This document shows positions 12,476-24,425 of a stretch of DNA of 64,000 nt, piece by piece; the stretch's first letter is position 1; each line of letters starts with the position of its first letter. The stretch covers positions 62,559,322 to 62,623,321 of the forward strand of contig NC_086250.1 of NCBI RefSeq assembly GCF_021018805.1, in the 5' to 3' direction. The DNA is from Prinia subflava. Lineage: Eukaryota; Chordata; Aves; Passeriformes; Cisticolidae. Under the pieces are notes generated by a model. It was not told the origin of the DNA. It worked only from the letters and a program-made list of their open reading frames with translations, and did no database searches. The position numbers and the translations under genes were made by a program.

Positions 12476-15400
12476 AATCCATTTCAACCTCTTTCCCAAG
12501 TTTGCTGCACCGTTTTTCTCTGTGCTGTCTGGCAGGTATGAGAACTGCCAAAGTGAGACCTGCAATGTCCAAGACAGCTTCAGAAGCACGACTAAAGAAT
12601 GTGGTTTGATCACCTTTCTATGGAGAATTGTCTGAGCAAATTTGAAGAAGAGCTAAAGATTTTAAATATAATTATTGTGCAGCTTTCTGAATTTCTCTGA
12701 ATGAGTTAACACCATTTCCAAGAACAGCATTCTGTTTTTAAAAAAGTTACATAATTTTCTCAACACAGTTAAAAACTTTTTTCCCCTTTTTTCGCAATAT
12801 TTTTTCTAAGCAGTAAAGTGAAAAGTAATTTAATGGTTTATAAAGTCCCATGTGAAAGAAGTTTTGAATACAAGTTGATCAAAATTATAGACCTCCTATG
12901 TGCACTGCAGGGATGAATAATTTCAGAATCTACAAACCAATGCATAAATAATCTAGTTTTACAGAGACTACTCAGGTAGGCTGAGATGTCTATCCTAGCT
13001 GTAGCACTACCTTAGTCTGACTCAGCCAGGCTGAAAACCATAAGGATTATTGACTAAAATCTTCAAACCACAAGAATCATAGACTGTAAACAGCAAAACT
13101 GTTTGCAAAAGGAAAGTTATAGAAGTTTTGGAGAACCTCTGGTGGACCTGTTCCCTTCTTACAGTCTCTGGTTTTTATTTTGTGGGTTGTTTTCTTTCAT
13201 TAGTTTGCTCTGGGTGAGATTGGAGGAGAGAAGGACTGAAGGAGGGAAGTAGCCAAATCTGGGGTGAAATCTTTGGCTCAGCCTGCAGATCTGAGCACAT
13301 TATGTGGTTGGTGTTACTGCCATCTGGAACAGTGCCACTCCAGCAATCTCTTCTGTCACTGAGCAAATTTGGGGACAGCCAACCAAGTGAGGTTACAGTT
13401 ATTCTGGAGAAAAATCCCAAAAGCAAAGCTTGAAAGCTCAGCCAGGTGCTAATAAAATGTAACTGCACAGGCAGGACCAGTTTAGCCTACCTAGAGCCAG
13501 GGTACATGTACCTCACAATCTGCAGGCTTCTGAGGTCTTGCTTTAGGGCTTCAACTAATAACTGAGAGCTTCATTCAATGATTTATTATCTTTACATCAA
13601 TTTCAGTAGACTTGAATGAAAATTTAAATACCCTAGTATTACAGGAAAAGAGTCAGATGGCATCACATAACTGATTTCTGTCTTCAATAGGCTCTAACAG
13701 GCTTTTTTTCTTGAAGAAACAACTCACTTCAGTATTGCTCCACCCACTACTGCCATTTTTTTGTGACAAATTAGCTCAGTATATTTGTTATAACTGAAAT
13801 TGGCAAAAATCAGTAAATGTGCAGCATTAGTTTAAATGTACTTCAAGGGGGAAAAATCAAAAACCCAGGGCAGAGAGGCCAAGTTCCAGAGTGGAAGCTT
13901 TCTCTGATATGAAGCCTTTAAAATGAATTTAGGGTATAATGCCTATGAGAAGATGAGAGGTTCAGGCGAGAAACAGTTGTAGAAGTCTGGGTTTTGTGTC
14001 ATGTAGTCAGACATGATGGATGCTTGAAATGACCACTTCTACTTTGCAAATCAATGAAGAGTGGGTCTGGGAAAATTTGCAGCAAATGGACTTAATCAGA
14101 AAAAGACAGGAAAAGATCCAACAGAGGAGCCAACAAGCATGCATGACAAGGACTGCCACTGCCTGTTTAAAACATCTTAAGTATCAAATATGTCAAATAT
14201 TTCAGACTATTAAAATCAAACCAAACTAAACCAAATCCACCCTCACCATTTTTTCTATAATTTCAAAGTATCTTTTTCTATTCAATAGCATTGTTAGGCA
14301 CTTTAGTAATTTCTGCCAGTCTTGAGGGAAATACAGGAAATAGATCAATTCAAAACTCTAGGAACTAATTGAGTTACTTAATTTTAACTTTGAGTTGATG
14401 TTACTTGCTCACTTCTGTTTCTTATTTCCCAAATGCCATTGCTTCTCCTTGAATAACAAGGGTAAAACATGAAATTGTGTGCAATTTATCCAACAGGTTC
14501 TGCTTTCATGGTTTCAAGGAGCAGAGTTAGCTCATCTTAAGGAATTAGCAGCTTTAAGATGAAAACTGCCAATACTTGGATGACAGGCAAGACATGCTGG
14601 GTGTTCCCAGCCTGTTGCAGTGTGAAGAAGAGGGGTTAACTTAAGCCATTGGTGTGCTCAGTACTGATGAGTGACATTTATTTCCTCCCCACATATGAAA
14701 TTTCCCAATCACACTCGTGCATCATGATTAAATTCTAATAATAATGCATTTCATTGCCATGAATATACTTTAAACTTACTTTAATACCCCAGCTCCCTTA
14801 ATTATCACAGCAAAGTAAAATCTTCTCTCTAACTAGGACAGAAAATAATTTTCTGCTTAAAGGTCAACCATTCTAAGCAGTCTAAAATCTGTGCAATTAT
14901 TAGACTTTTCCATGGTTTGGAGAAGGGAGAAAGGGATAGAATTACTGATCCTGATGTGGCATCACTTGAGAAAGTAAAACTGAATCAATATATTCTATTC
15001 TAGAACCCCTCATTCCTATTCCCACCTTCAGTCTGACCTTAGATATTAAAAAAAAATCTTACACAGGGAAGAAATATCAACATTATTATTAAAGGAAGAT
15101 ACAGGTTTTCTGAACTATTTCTGGAAAGCCTGTCCTCACCCCACACATCCTATATTTTCAGAAAAAATGATTCAATTCAAACTTTGGGAAACTAGGACCT
15201 TACACCTCTGCTACATCCAGTCACATGGTAAGTTTGACATCACACCTGGCAGGTGTCAGAGGAAACCCTGAGCATTTTGTTACTCTTCACTCAGGGGAAA
15301 CAGAAGATCATCACACTGGGGTGTGTAGAAACTAAGAAGACAATATATATTCTACACACTTCAACTGAGTTGGTCATTTTGCATGTCAGAACAGCCATAT

Positions 15401-16825
15401 AAAATTGAGAGACTGGATACATACAAGTGAAATTAGATATATATTTCCATATCTTGACTTTGTTTAGAAGTTTCTTTCCCTGTATCCAGTGGACTGTGGC
15501 TCAGCAAGGAAGTATGAAATCCTAGTACAATATTCAGATGAATACCTTCTCAAGAGCTATTACACACAACCCAAACAATTAGTTCAATTATCCCAGCTCT
15601 ATTTATTTTTTTAAGACAGAAAATAATAGTTTTGTCTACATGTGCTGTAAATGGATTCTGAAGGTAAATGGAGAGAGAAATAGAGAATAAAGAAACTGGT
15701 TTAAAGCAGTATTTAAAACCTCCTTGTACGGCTAATCTGTTCTGAACTGCTCACCAGTGACTCCTAGGGAAGTTTAATTCTGCAAATAAATGACATGTAG
15801 TCTAAAATACCCACTTACATCCTTGATGGCAAATATGAACTCATGCTATGATTCCACACTGAAAGACTCACAAAGGTATAAAGAAAAACTTTCCACTCTT
15901 TAAATGTTCAATATGCTTTTTTGTGTTCTGAAAAGTGACTACCTCTCACAACTTCATCTCAGGCATGGTTCTCTCTCCCAGGAGAATCAATACCCTGATG
16001 AGTCTGCACCACAAGGTGTCTGTACAGAGAAGAGCTTTGTTTACTGGGGACCTCCCACCATCAGACACTCCCCTGCCTCTTCTCAGGCTTCACCACTCCC
16101 AACTAACAAAATAATTTGAGTTCACAAACTGTGAAAAATATTTTTAAAAAACGGCATTTAAAAAATAAATCCACAGTACTTCTGCTTTTAAACTTTGAAA
16201 TTGAAACATCTTCATTTTTGTTACATGAGGAGAATTATCAATCTTTCCTCATAATCTAAATTTATGAATAGTAACGACAAATAGGATAAAGTCACACTTG
16301 CCTAAATGGACCTGGGATTCCAGGGTAAAGATATATATATTTGACCATCTGTTTTGTCTGGAAAAGTCAGGTGAAATAACAAACGAAAATTCCTTATTCA
16401 ATGTAGTTCATGAAATTAAGCCTACAGAATTTTTAGGATTAACAACTTGTATATATTAGTGTTTTTGTGTAGTCCATACTTTCACAAAAACTAGTCTCTA
16501 TATTGCTTTTAATTGTTTTGCTGCTGATTATATATCATGCCCCATGCTGACATTAGTATTTTCTATGTTTAGAAACTGAAATATGATTCAAAATCACTCA
16601 TGGCTTAAGAGAAGACTCCAGCATGTGAAATTTGAAAATGGATGAAGTGCTATTGTTACTCAATATTCCATTTTTATTGAATAGCTATTTTTTTGTCCAA
16701 ATAAAGTTAGGGTAATCTTCTAACTCCCATAACCAGAAAATACCAACTTCAGAGAGCTGCTGGAATAGAAACATTGCTTCAGAAGATGCCACACAGGCAT
16801 GGGCAAGATTCCAAATTAATATCCT
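12476..16825. other. Unique AT-rich non-coding sequence
   Basis: I recognise nothing here: no CR1 end, no LTR boundary, no RNA gene and no exon with domain content. Confidence 0.55.
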
Positions 16826-16912
16826 CCGGTGTAAATTTCAAATAGGCTCATTGACTTTAACTCCACTGGAGTTTCCTGCTGGAGTGAAAACAGGGTGAGG
16901 TCAGAATCTGGC
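16826..16912 (+). repeat. Degraded ancient palindromic amniote repeat
   Basis: The order of words CCGGTGTAAAT, ATTGACTTTAACTCCACTGGAG, GGAGTGAAAACAG and GAGGTCAGAATCTGG matches, with many substitutions, an old interspersed repeat I remember from bird, crocodile and turtle DNA. That element has an inverted-repeat layout and ends in GAGATCAGAATCTGGCC. I do not know its formal family name. The match is from memory. Confidence 0.5.
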
Positions 16913-19900
16913 AGTTCATTATTGAATGCAATCCACATCACATGCTGACTGCTTTCTAAAAGTAACCCTACTTTAACATGGTCAGCAGTGTCCAGTACAA
17001 GATACACACTGCCTGTCTGCTGTGAGCTTTGTGATGGAGCTGGTTTGTACCTTCTGACTTTACATTAGAAGTGGGGCTTAAAGGTGCTTTTGAACATTTG
17101 CCATCCAGAATAATAATCCCAAATATTCATGTCAATTGCCATTACGCTCTCCAGTCCACAATTAAGAAATTTGTTGCCAAGCCTTTTCATGTGGTCTCAC
17201 TATTTTTTTTACTGTGAAGAAGCTCACCTGCCTTTCATTAGAACAAGATCAGATTACAGAAACAGCTCAAGCTGAACAGATCAAGCTGATTGCAAACCCT
17301 GTAGTTGCTACCATGATTTCCAAACTGACTGAAAACCAAACTGACCTAAGTGTAAAGCAATGTAGTTTAAAGAGTGACTTAAGATCAATTAAAGCAAAAG
17401 GACTACGAGCATTGTTGTGCTGTTGAGGGTTCACCAGCTGCTCTGTTTTGCCTTGTGCCAACCCCCCATAGGAGTCTTCTTTAAAACTAGTAACTAAGGG
17501 AAAGAAGTAGCAGAAGGGAGGGAAGCATAAAATGATTTGCACCTGACATTTCTCTGCTACATCATTTATTCCCCTTTTGCTGCAGAAGTGCTACTGAGGG
17601 TGATCTCCAGGCCAGGACTAGCCAGCATGTCTGGGAAACAAAGTCAAAGTGTTACCATACTTGCAAGAACTTGGGCCATTGTTAAACTATCCATTTTTCA
17701 GTGCTACTAACAACTGAAACAAGTGCTAAGCACTGTCACTGCACTGTTAGAACTCAATAATATTTTATTGGAAAACCAGACAATAAGAACAATGCCTGCT
17801 TTTCCCCCTGGAGCCCTCCACAGGATGATACCACACACAGTGTCCAGTGAGTGAACTCACAACTTCATTGTGCTTGTTTCCTACTTCCTTTGATTCACTG
17901 CAGGTAAGAGTGGAGCTGCACACACCCTTTCATTGATTCTGGGGATACAAATGGTTAAAGCCCAGCAAACACCTCCTTGTGCCTTATTCTTACATATTGT
18001 CTGTATATGATAGAAACTTATTCAGAGACAATAATTGCTCCCACACAGACATCCTAATCCACTTATTCCATTCTCCAGTATGCATCATAATTTTCCACGC
18101 CAAATGTGTTTTCCACAGAAAAGACAAACATAACCCCACCAAGCCAGAATGGACTGCTGGAGAGGGACTGTCTATATGGCTGTAGGACACAAGTCTCAAA
18201 TTTGACAGAAAGACACTACAAGCCTTTGGGGAGAGATATACAGGACTTTTTCCAACACTGAAATGTTCTGATAGTCATCCTAAAATACTAATTAAGCAAG
18301 ATCTATGATAGTCATAAAGGGATGTTCAAAGCAGCCAGTTTTTCCAGTACTGCAATATTATTTGCATAAGAAGAACAGATGGATTTCTAAAACCAGTATG
18401 ATGGCTCTTTCTGCACTTCACTGCCCAGATTCTGGCCAGATCATATCCTTTTGGCATGGTTTCTACTACCAAAGAGAGAGACAGATAAAGGGAGAATAAT
18501 GGACGCTGACTAAACAAGAAATATCCAATTGATCTGTAGTTATCCATAAGTTCTTTAATATTTTATAGATAAACTGTTCAGCAAAATACTTTCAAGTGCA
18601 TACACGTAAATATGTATAGAGCCTCTGAGAAGCTGGGGACATGTTAAATGCGAAAATTTTGATTCCACACACCATACAAAGTTTGACATTTTCCACTGAA
18701 TCTTTGCATGAAAGAAAACATTTCCATACATATTCATTAATTCAGAAGCCTTCGAAGTATATCTATTTAGAAATTGTGATTTCAATACAAATACTTTAAC
18801 AGATTGTATTTTATGTATATATCTTTTTATGACATAAGGAACTACATTCAAATGTGGAAAAACTCTGATCTGGGTAATTTGCATCCTTATGTCCCATTAT
18901 AGATTTTCCTATTTGGAGTTCCATCTGGTCTTCAATATCTTTCTGGGTTTATTACTTTAATGAGATCATCTTGGGTTTACATACCTATAATTTTATTACT
19001 ATTTGGAATTAGTATTATTTGCCTGCTTACCTATCCACAGACTCTTTAGTCTTACCTTCTAAGCATAGCAATGAGCAATGCTTGGGTGATGCTGATACAG
19101 AATGAACAAAAGGACTGTAAGTGAAATAATCTTGTTTTGAAGAACCCCTAATTAGGAAAAAAGAGTTCATGCCAACATCTTTCATAACCATTCATACCCT
19201 GTTCTGGAAAAGTAATGACACTGTACTTTGGAGTTTACAACTAAAAATTGCCATTTCTGTCTAATGGACCCCCAGTGTGATCTTTGCCACTGGCATGTAG
19301 TATAACCTTGAGCAAGCTAATGTGTTTGGGAAACTGTTGGAATGTCAGACATGTCAACAGAATACTTTAAAAACCTATGCATTATATAGCTACTATGCAT
19401 AAATAATTTTAGGAATAATGTAATGCTTCTGCTTTGCCAAGTTCAAAGCAATTTGGAGTAAAAACACTGGCAAGGCAACAATCAAGGCAGACAAAATCTA
19501 TCTGCATTTATGGCTGCATATGTTAAACAACAGAAATGTCTGAGTTACCAAATTCACACCACTCTTCCTGGAAGACAGATCCTATTTGCACTTTCCTAAT
19601 TCTACCAGCTTTGTTTCAAACTAAGATTTTACCCTTACACTTCTCTCAGAAAAACTGGTCAGGCAGCTTTGAGTAATAAGGCACATTTTCCAATTTTCAG
19701 CCAACATCTGTTCATGGCCAATTTATTCCCATTTATCCTTGTGCCAAGATTGCACTTTCAGTAAAGTACCTTTTACCACCTTTGTGTTTGCACCTTGGAA
19801 CAAAGTGATCATTTATCAACACACATTTTTTTCTTTGTATCAAGCTCTTTGTCTTTCCTGTCATGAAACAGCCTCTCATTACGACCGGTAGAACAATATC

Positions 19901-21168
19901 CTTTTCTGTTCCTAACACAATTCCAATTTCTCTTCTCAAATATTCATTGCCACAACTATGCATAAAATTCTAGACATGGTCACATCAGTTTAATTAGTCT
20001 GTGCTGTTTAATCCACACTGTTTTATCTCCATCAACATTTCATGTTGATGAGTCTCCAAATTATAGCAGAAATATTTAGTGCAAAGCTGTGAGATTTTTT
20101 TAATAAAACATTCATAGGTTTCATTTTACTTGAACTCTTCTATGATATTCCATTCATCCTTTGTACTGAAAATTCATCTGTATCCTGTATTTTACACTAA
20201 CACCACTGAAGAAATCATTACATACAATTTGTTCTAATAATGGTCCTTATTAACTCTATTTATAAAATCTCTTTCAGAGCAGTAGTGGCCTTTTAGCAAA
20301 GCCTGCTGTTAGCTAGATTCCTTTATGGTCCACTACCCCATAATGCTTTTATTAATTCTCATTTTCTGATTTACCTAATAATTTCCTATGTGACACCATA
20401 TTAAATGCTTTTTTTTCCCTGAGATATATGTAATATCCCTAATTATTATTTCTCTTCAAAGTTTGTTCATAGTTTTTGCATGTTCCTCTACATTTCAGGT
20501 CTTGTCTATATTAAAATTCTTAGCTCTTCATTCCAGTTGACTTGACCAATTAGTTTTCTTAATCTCTCAGTCTTCCCTATTCAAAATTACTGTTTAACTG
20601 CAGACCTATTTTGTTTATCCTTCCATTCAAGTTAAACTGAATAAACTCATGAGCATTCAGTCTGCTTTCTATAGGAACTTCTGCAATATTTTGCTTGAAG
20701 TAAGTCCAAAGACAATAAATTAGCAAAAATTCTTCACGAGTTGTCGACTGTTTGGTGACAAAAGGGGCATAACTGGAGTTCACTGCTTTTAGTAAGGACA
20801 TGCTACAGCTGGACATTACCCATATTCCACTGTGACCAAAACTGCTGCGGTTTTAACCCTCATATTGCATTGCAGAACTTCTGCTCTCTGTCTCTGTCCC
20901 TATCTGACCGCGCTCACTTTATTTCCTAAAGAAAAAGTAGGAATTTTCTCTCCGAATATATGTACATTTCAGAGCAACTACTGTAAGTATAATAATATTC
21001 TGATGTGTGTGGGCATCTCTAAACAATTCTGGTATAGGAGGGAATAAGTAACTCCTGAAATAGACATCTTTTTCGAAGAATGTTTAAAGAAATCAATATA
21101 GAAGAAACAGTATAGAGTGACTAAAAAGTATCATGAGCTTAACAGGAAATTTGGCTTTTTCTCTCTCT

Positions 21169-21169
<1 letters not shown>
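16913..21169. other. Unique AT-rich non-coding sequence
   Basis: No gene is recognised. A 9-bp-arm inverted repeat (CATCAACAT, 3-base loop) lies at 20030-20050, and a faint possible copy of the ancient palindromic repeat lies near 20174-20225. Open frames of up to 109 codons show no domain. Confidence 0.5.
20174..20225 (+). repeat. Possible very degraded ancient repeat copy
   Basis: The words TCCTGTATTTTACACTAACACC, CACTGAAG and ATCATTAC occur in the order seen in the inner part of the ancient repeat better preserved at 16826 and 24117. The match is short and could be chance. Confidence 0.25.
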
Positions 21170-21199
<30 letters not shown>

Positions 21200-21227
21200 A
21201 AGAAAAAAAAGAAAAAAAAGAAAAAAG
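21170..21227 (+). repeat. Poly-A tract with GAAAAAAAA periodicity
   Basis: A run of 20 or more A residues passes into a repeated G plus eight A pattern. No retroposon body precedes it, so it is annotated as a simple repeat. Confidence 0.9.
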
Positions 21228-22240
21228 ATTTCTTATTAAACTCTCCTTGAAGTCAGTGAAGGAAGGTTGCTGTTTGATAGAATAATTTATCCTTGCTGAT
21301 AACTTCATTTCAACTGAACAAATAAGCATGTGACACTTGGACTTAGATCCCTTTTTTACTGATACTGTAGTGTCATTTCACTAGATTCTTCTCATACAGA
21401 ATGAATTAAAATGTGGACTGTTACAACTGGACATACTAAATTACTGTTTTGAACCATAGTCTCAAATAATTTTGCTTTTAGTGAGCATATTTCTGAAAAT
21501 AATGGATAGCAACTGCAAATGAGTGACTTCTGTTCAGAAAGCCTGTGCCCTAAATTGTCATCTGCCACACTGCATCAGCCTGAAAGGGAACCATCTAGCC
21601 AAAATAATTCCAAGATGTCTTTGTTTTCAACAAAAAACTGTCCTGACTCTGCAGATGTTCTTCAAGGACTCTTTAGAAGCTGTTTCTTAAGAAGGACTTT
21701 CCTGAATTGGATAGGGCTTATTACGGAGGGTTGTGAAAAATAAACATAAGATTGTGCTGCTGAACCTTGCAATTAAACAGAATGTTAAAACTTTATGGAA
21801 TCTTTGTCAGGTAAATCAGTTGAGAAATGAGTTTATGGAAGAGACAAATGTGCTTGTGCACTTTGTCCCTCCAGCTGGTCTTCTCTGAGGTCCACTCAGG
21901 AAGAAGTTAAGATTCAGGCTTTCTCCTGGGGGAATCTGATGCGGGTATAGTGAGATTCCCAAGGACCTGTCCTCCTGCCCACCACTCCAGAACCAAGGAG
22001 AACACTCTATTTCTACGAGAAAAATCTACTTGGAAATCCTATGGCCTTACTGATCCACAATATAGACAAATGGAAGGGAGGAAGAAAGGAAAGGGTCCTG
22101 GAAAATAACGTGCCTATTAATGTAAATTCTATCACTTATAAGTTTTCTAGGAAGAAATGACACTTTCATACATGCCTTTCACTCCAGTCTTCAATCTCTT
22201 ACAAAGATCTTCAGAGAGAGAATGTCCTGCTCTCATTTTT
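21228..22240. other. Unique non-coding sequence
   Basis: There is no recognised family or gene. A 74-codon open frame at 21519-21743 has no domain. Confidence 0.5.
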
Positions 22241-22390
22241 ACCACCAAAACAAAAAACAAACAAACAAAACCACAAAAAAACCCCACCCACCCCCAAAAA
22301 AACAAACAGAAAACAAACCCCAAACCCATCCCCCCCAAAAAAAACAAACCCCACAACAAACCCAAAACAAACAAAAAACCCAGACACACC
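22241..22390 (+). repeat. A/C-only low-complexity tract
   Basis: From about 22245 to 22380 the plus strand is made of A and C, with only one G and one T seen. It consists of C runs of three to seven separated by A runs. On the minus strand these are G runs; 22318-22336 reads as G runs with loops of one to three bases. The 80-89 codon frames crossing it (K/P/T/N-rich, or G/F-rich on the minus strand) are composition artefacts. Confidence 0.85.
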
Positions 22391-24116
22391 CTTGCAGGCT
22401 TCAGTGGTGCCTCTTGCTGTATTTAGTACTTCAGCTTTTCCAGAGAAACTTGAGTTTCCCAGTTCACCACGCAGTGGTTTAAATATTAAATCTAAATAAG
22501 CTAAGTACAGAATCTAAATCTTAAGGATGAGAAGGAAATATTAGCAATGACAGGTTTTCAGGAATATTTCTTGAAGCAGCTAAGGTTTATTTTGGGGGAC
22601 TGTCATACAGCCAATATATTCAGATTGTCTTCCATTGTTTCAACACAAATGCAGGGGGATAAAAATGAATCTATGGCTTCACAGAATTCAGCCTTGCAAT
22701 GTGAACAAATAGTATATTATTTGCTACTAGGCCCAGATCAAGCAACTGTGTGAACTTGGCAAGGATCAAAGTTTTTAAAATAGGTATAATATCTACTTTA
22801 AGCAGATTTTAGAAATCCTTAGTGGATAACACTCAAAAGGGAAATTCAAAAATAGATGAAATGTACTGCATTAGGATCACAGATTTAATTGTTACTAAGT
22901 TGATAGGAGATACTTAGCATGATCTATTAAACTATCTTTGAAAAGTATCTTGTTACTGTTAAAAACAAAAACATAGAATAAAGAATGCAATATACCTTAA
23001 AAAGAAGGAATAATTTCATTCTAGATAGATCTGTTGGCATAGGGAAGTGCCCATAGGTTTTTTTTTTTTTCAGAAGATTCTTTCTTCTGAATACAACTTT
23101 GTCTTGGACAAATTGTTTGGAATAGTGATAAAAGCAAATCTTGGTAAAGAGCTGAATGCTAAAATAGGGGGAAAACTATATGAAAAATAGCAACAGAAAA
23201 AACAGAGTAGAGGATTGCAGAAGCATGCAGTATGAAAGATGGTATGGGTGAGATAAACTTTCAGTGCTCTACCATAATGCTGTATTTTATTTATGATAAT
23301 TAGATTCTTGAAAGTGCACATTAGTGTTGATAAAGCATCTAGATACAAACCAAACACCTCATAAAAAGATTTCTGAGTATTTAGTGAAAGCCTGAAGCAT
23401 CAATGTCTGACATACCACTTACACCAATTAAAATATACAACTTGTATTACTTGGCATATTATAATTTTCATACCAGTATTGAATGTTACTCATCTTCAGT
23501 GCACTCCTTTGTACTTTGCAAATGCCACCAAGGACATGAGATTATTCTCAAGTGGAAGGTCTGATAAGGAACTGATTAGCAGTACAACAATTTCATAATT
23601 GCTGGGCCATTCATCTAGCCAACCAAAACAAATCAGGAAAGAATATGCCTCCCCAAATAGAATTATTTTATTTCTCAATAAAAAAGTTTCCACTCAAGTA
23701 TTACAGAAACTTTGGATATTCTGTTTTTTGTTACTTTGGTGTTTGGTTGTTTTTCCCCCTGCAAAACTAAGACAATAAATGATGACTTGAAAAGAACTTT
23801 TGAACTCTTATTTATAGATAAATTAATTAAAGTCTTTCCATTAGTGACTCATGTTTCTCAATAGAAGAAAAATAGGTTAGGAACCTGTTGCTACGATTCT
23901 TATTTTATATCAGGAAAATAAATATTTGTTATAAAGAAGCCTCAGATATGTGTTCCAGGTACATTATTGCTGTTTTTAATTTTAAATAATCTCTTGCACA
24001 TTTCTCTTCCCCCTATCCCCCCACCAAAGCACAACAACAACAACAAAAAAACCAGTATTTTGGGTGTTTAAAGAGCACATCATTCCCTGCAAGACATTTA
24101 TGTAAGAACAAGAGCC
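22391..24116. other. Unique AT-rich non-coding sequence
   Basis: It contains a T tract near 23058-23071. No gene or mobile element is recognised. Confidence 0.5.
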
Positions 24117-24208
24117 TCCGGGCAGATTTTGATCTTGCTAACAGCAGTATAAATGAAGTGTCACTTTCTTGACTTCAGCAGATTTACAGTTAACTGTGAT
24201 CAGAATAA
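24117..24208 (+). repeat. Ancient palindromic repeat, near full length
   Basis: The left end GGGCAGATTTTGATCTTG and right end AACTGTGATCAGAAT are approximate inverted complements of each other. Between them lie CAGTATAAAT and CTTGACTTCAGCAGATTTACAG in the order I recall for the same element as at 16826. The inverted-terminus layout suggests a MITE-like origin, but I cannot assign a family name and divergence is high. Confidence 0.5.
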
Positions 24209-24239
24209 AACCTTAAAAATTCTGGTTTGGACTGGGATG

Positions 24240-24425
24240 ACCAGCTGCTGCAGTTCAGTGTTTGAGCACTAGCACAGGTGGCCTAGGGAGGCTGCAGAGT
24301 CTCCATCCTTGGAGAAAGTCCAAGGCATCTGGCCATGGTCCTGGACAACTTGGCTGGTCCTGCTTGAGCACAGGGCTTGGATCAGATGACCTCTAGAGGT
24401 CCCCTCCAAATTCTGATTTTGTAAA
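24240..24425 (+). mobile_element. CR1 LINE 3' end fragment, plus strand
   Basis: CR1 is the main non-LTR retrotransposon of birds, and most copies are 5'-truncated 3' tails like this one. Typical tail words are present in order: TTTGAGCACTAGCACAGG, GAGTCTCCATCCTTGGAGA, CCTGCTTGAGCACAGGGCTTGGA, ATGACCTCTAGAGGTCCC and CTCCAAATTCTGATTTTG, the last in place of the usual ATTCTRTG octamer end. The protein-coding part is absent. Divergence is clear, so the copy is not recent. Confidence 0.85.
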
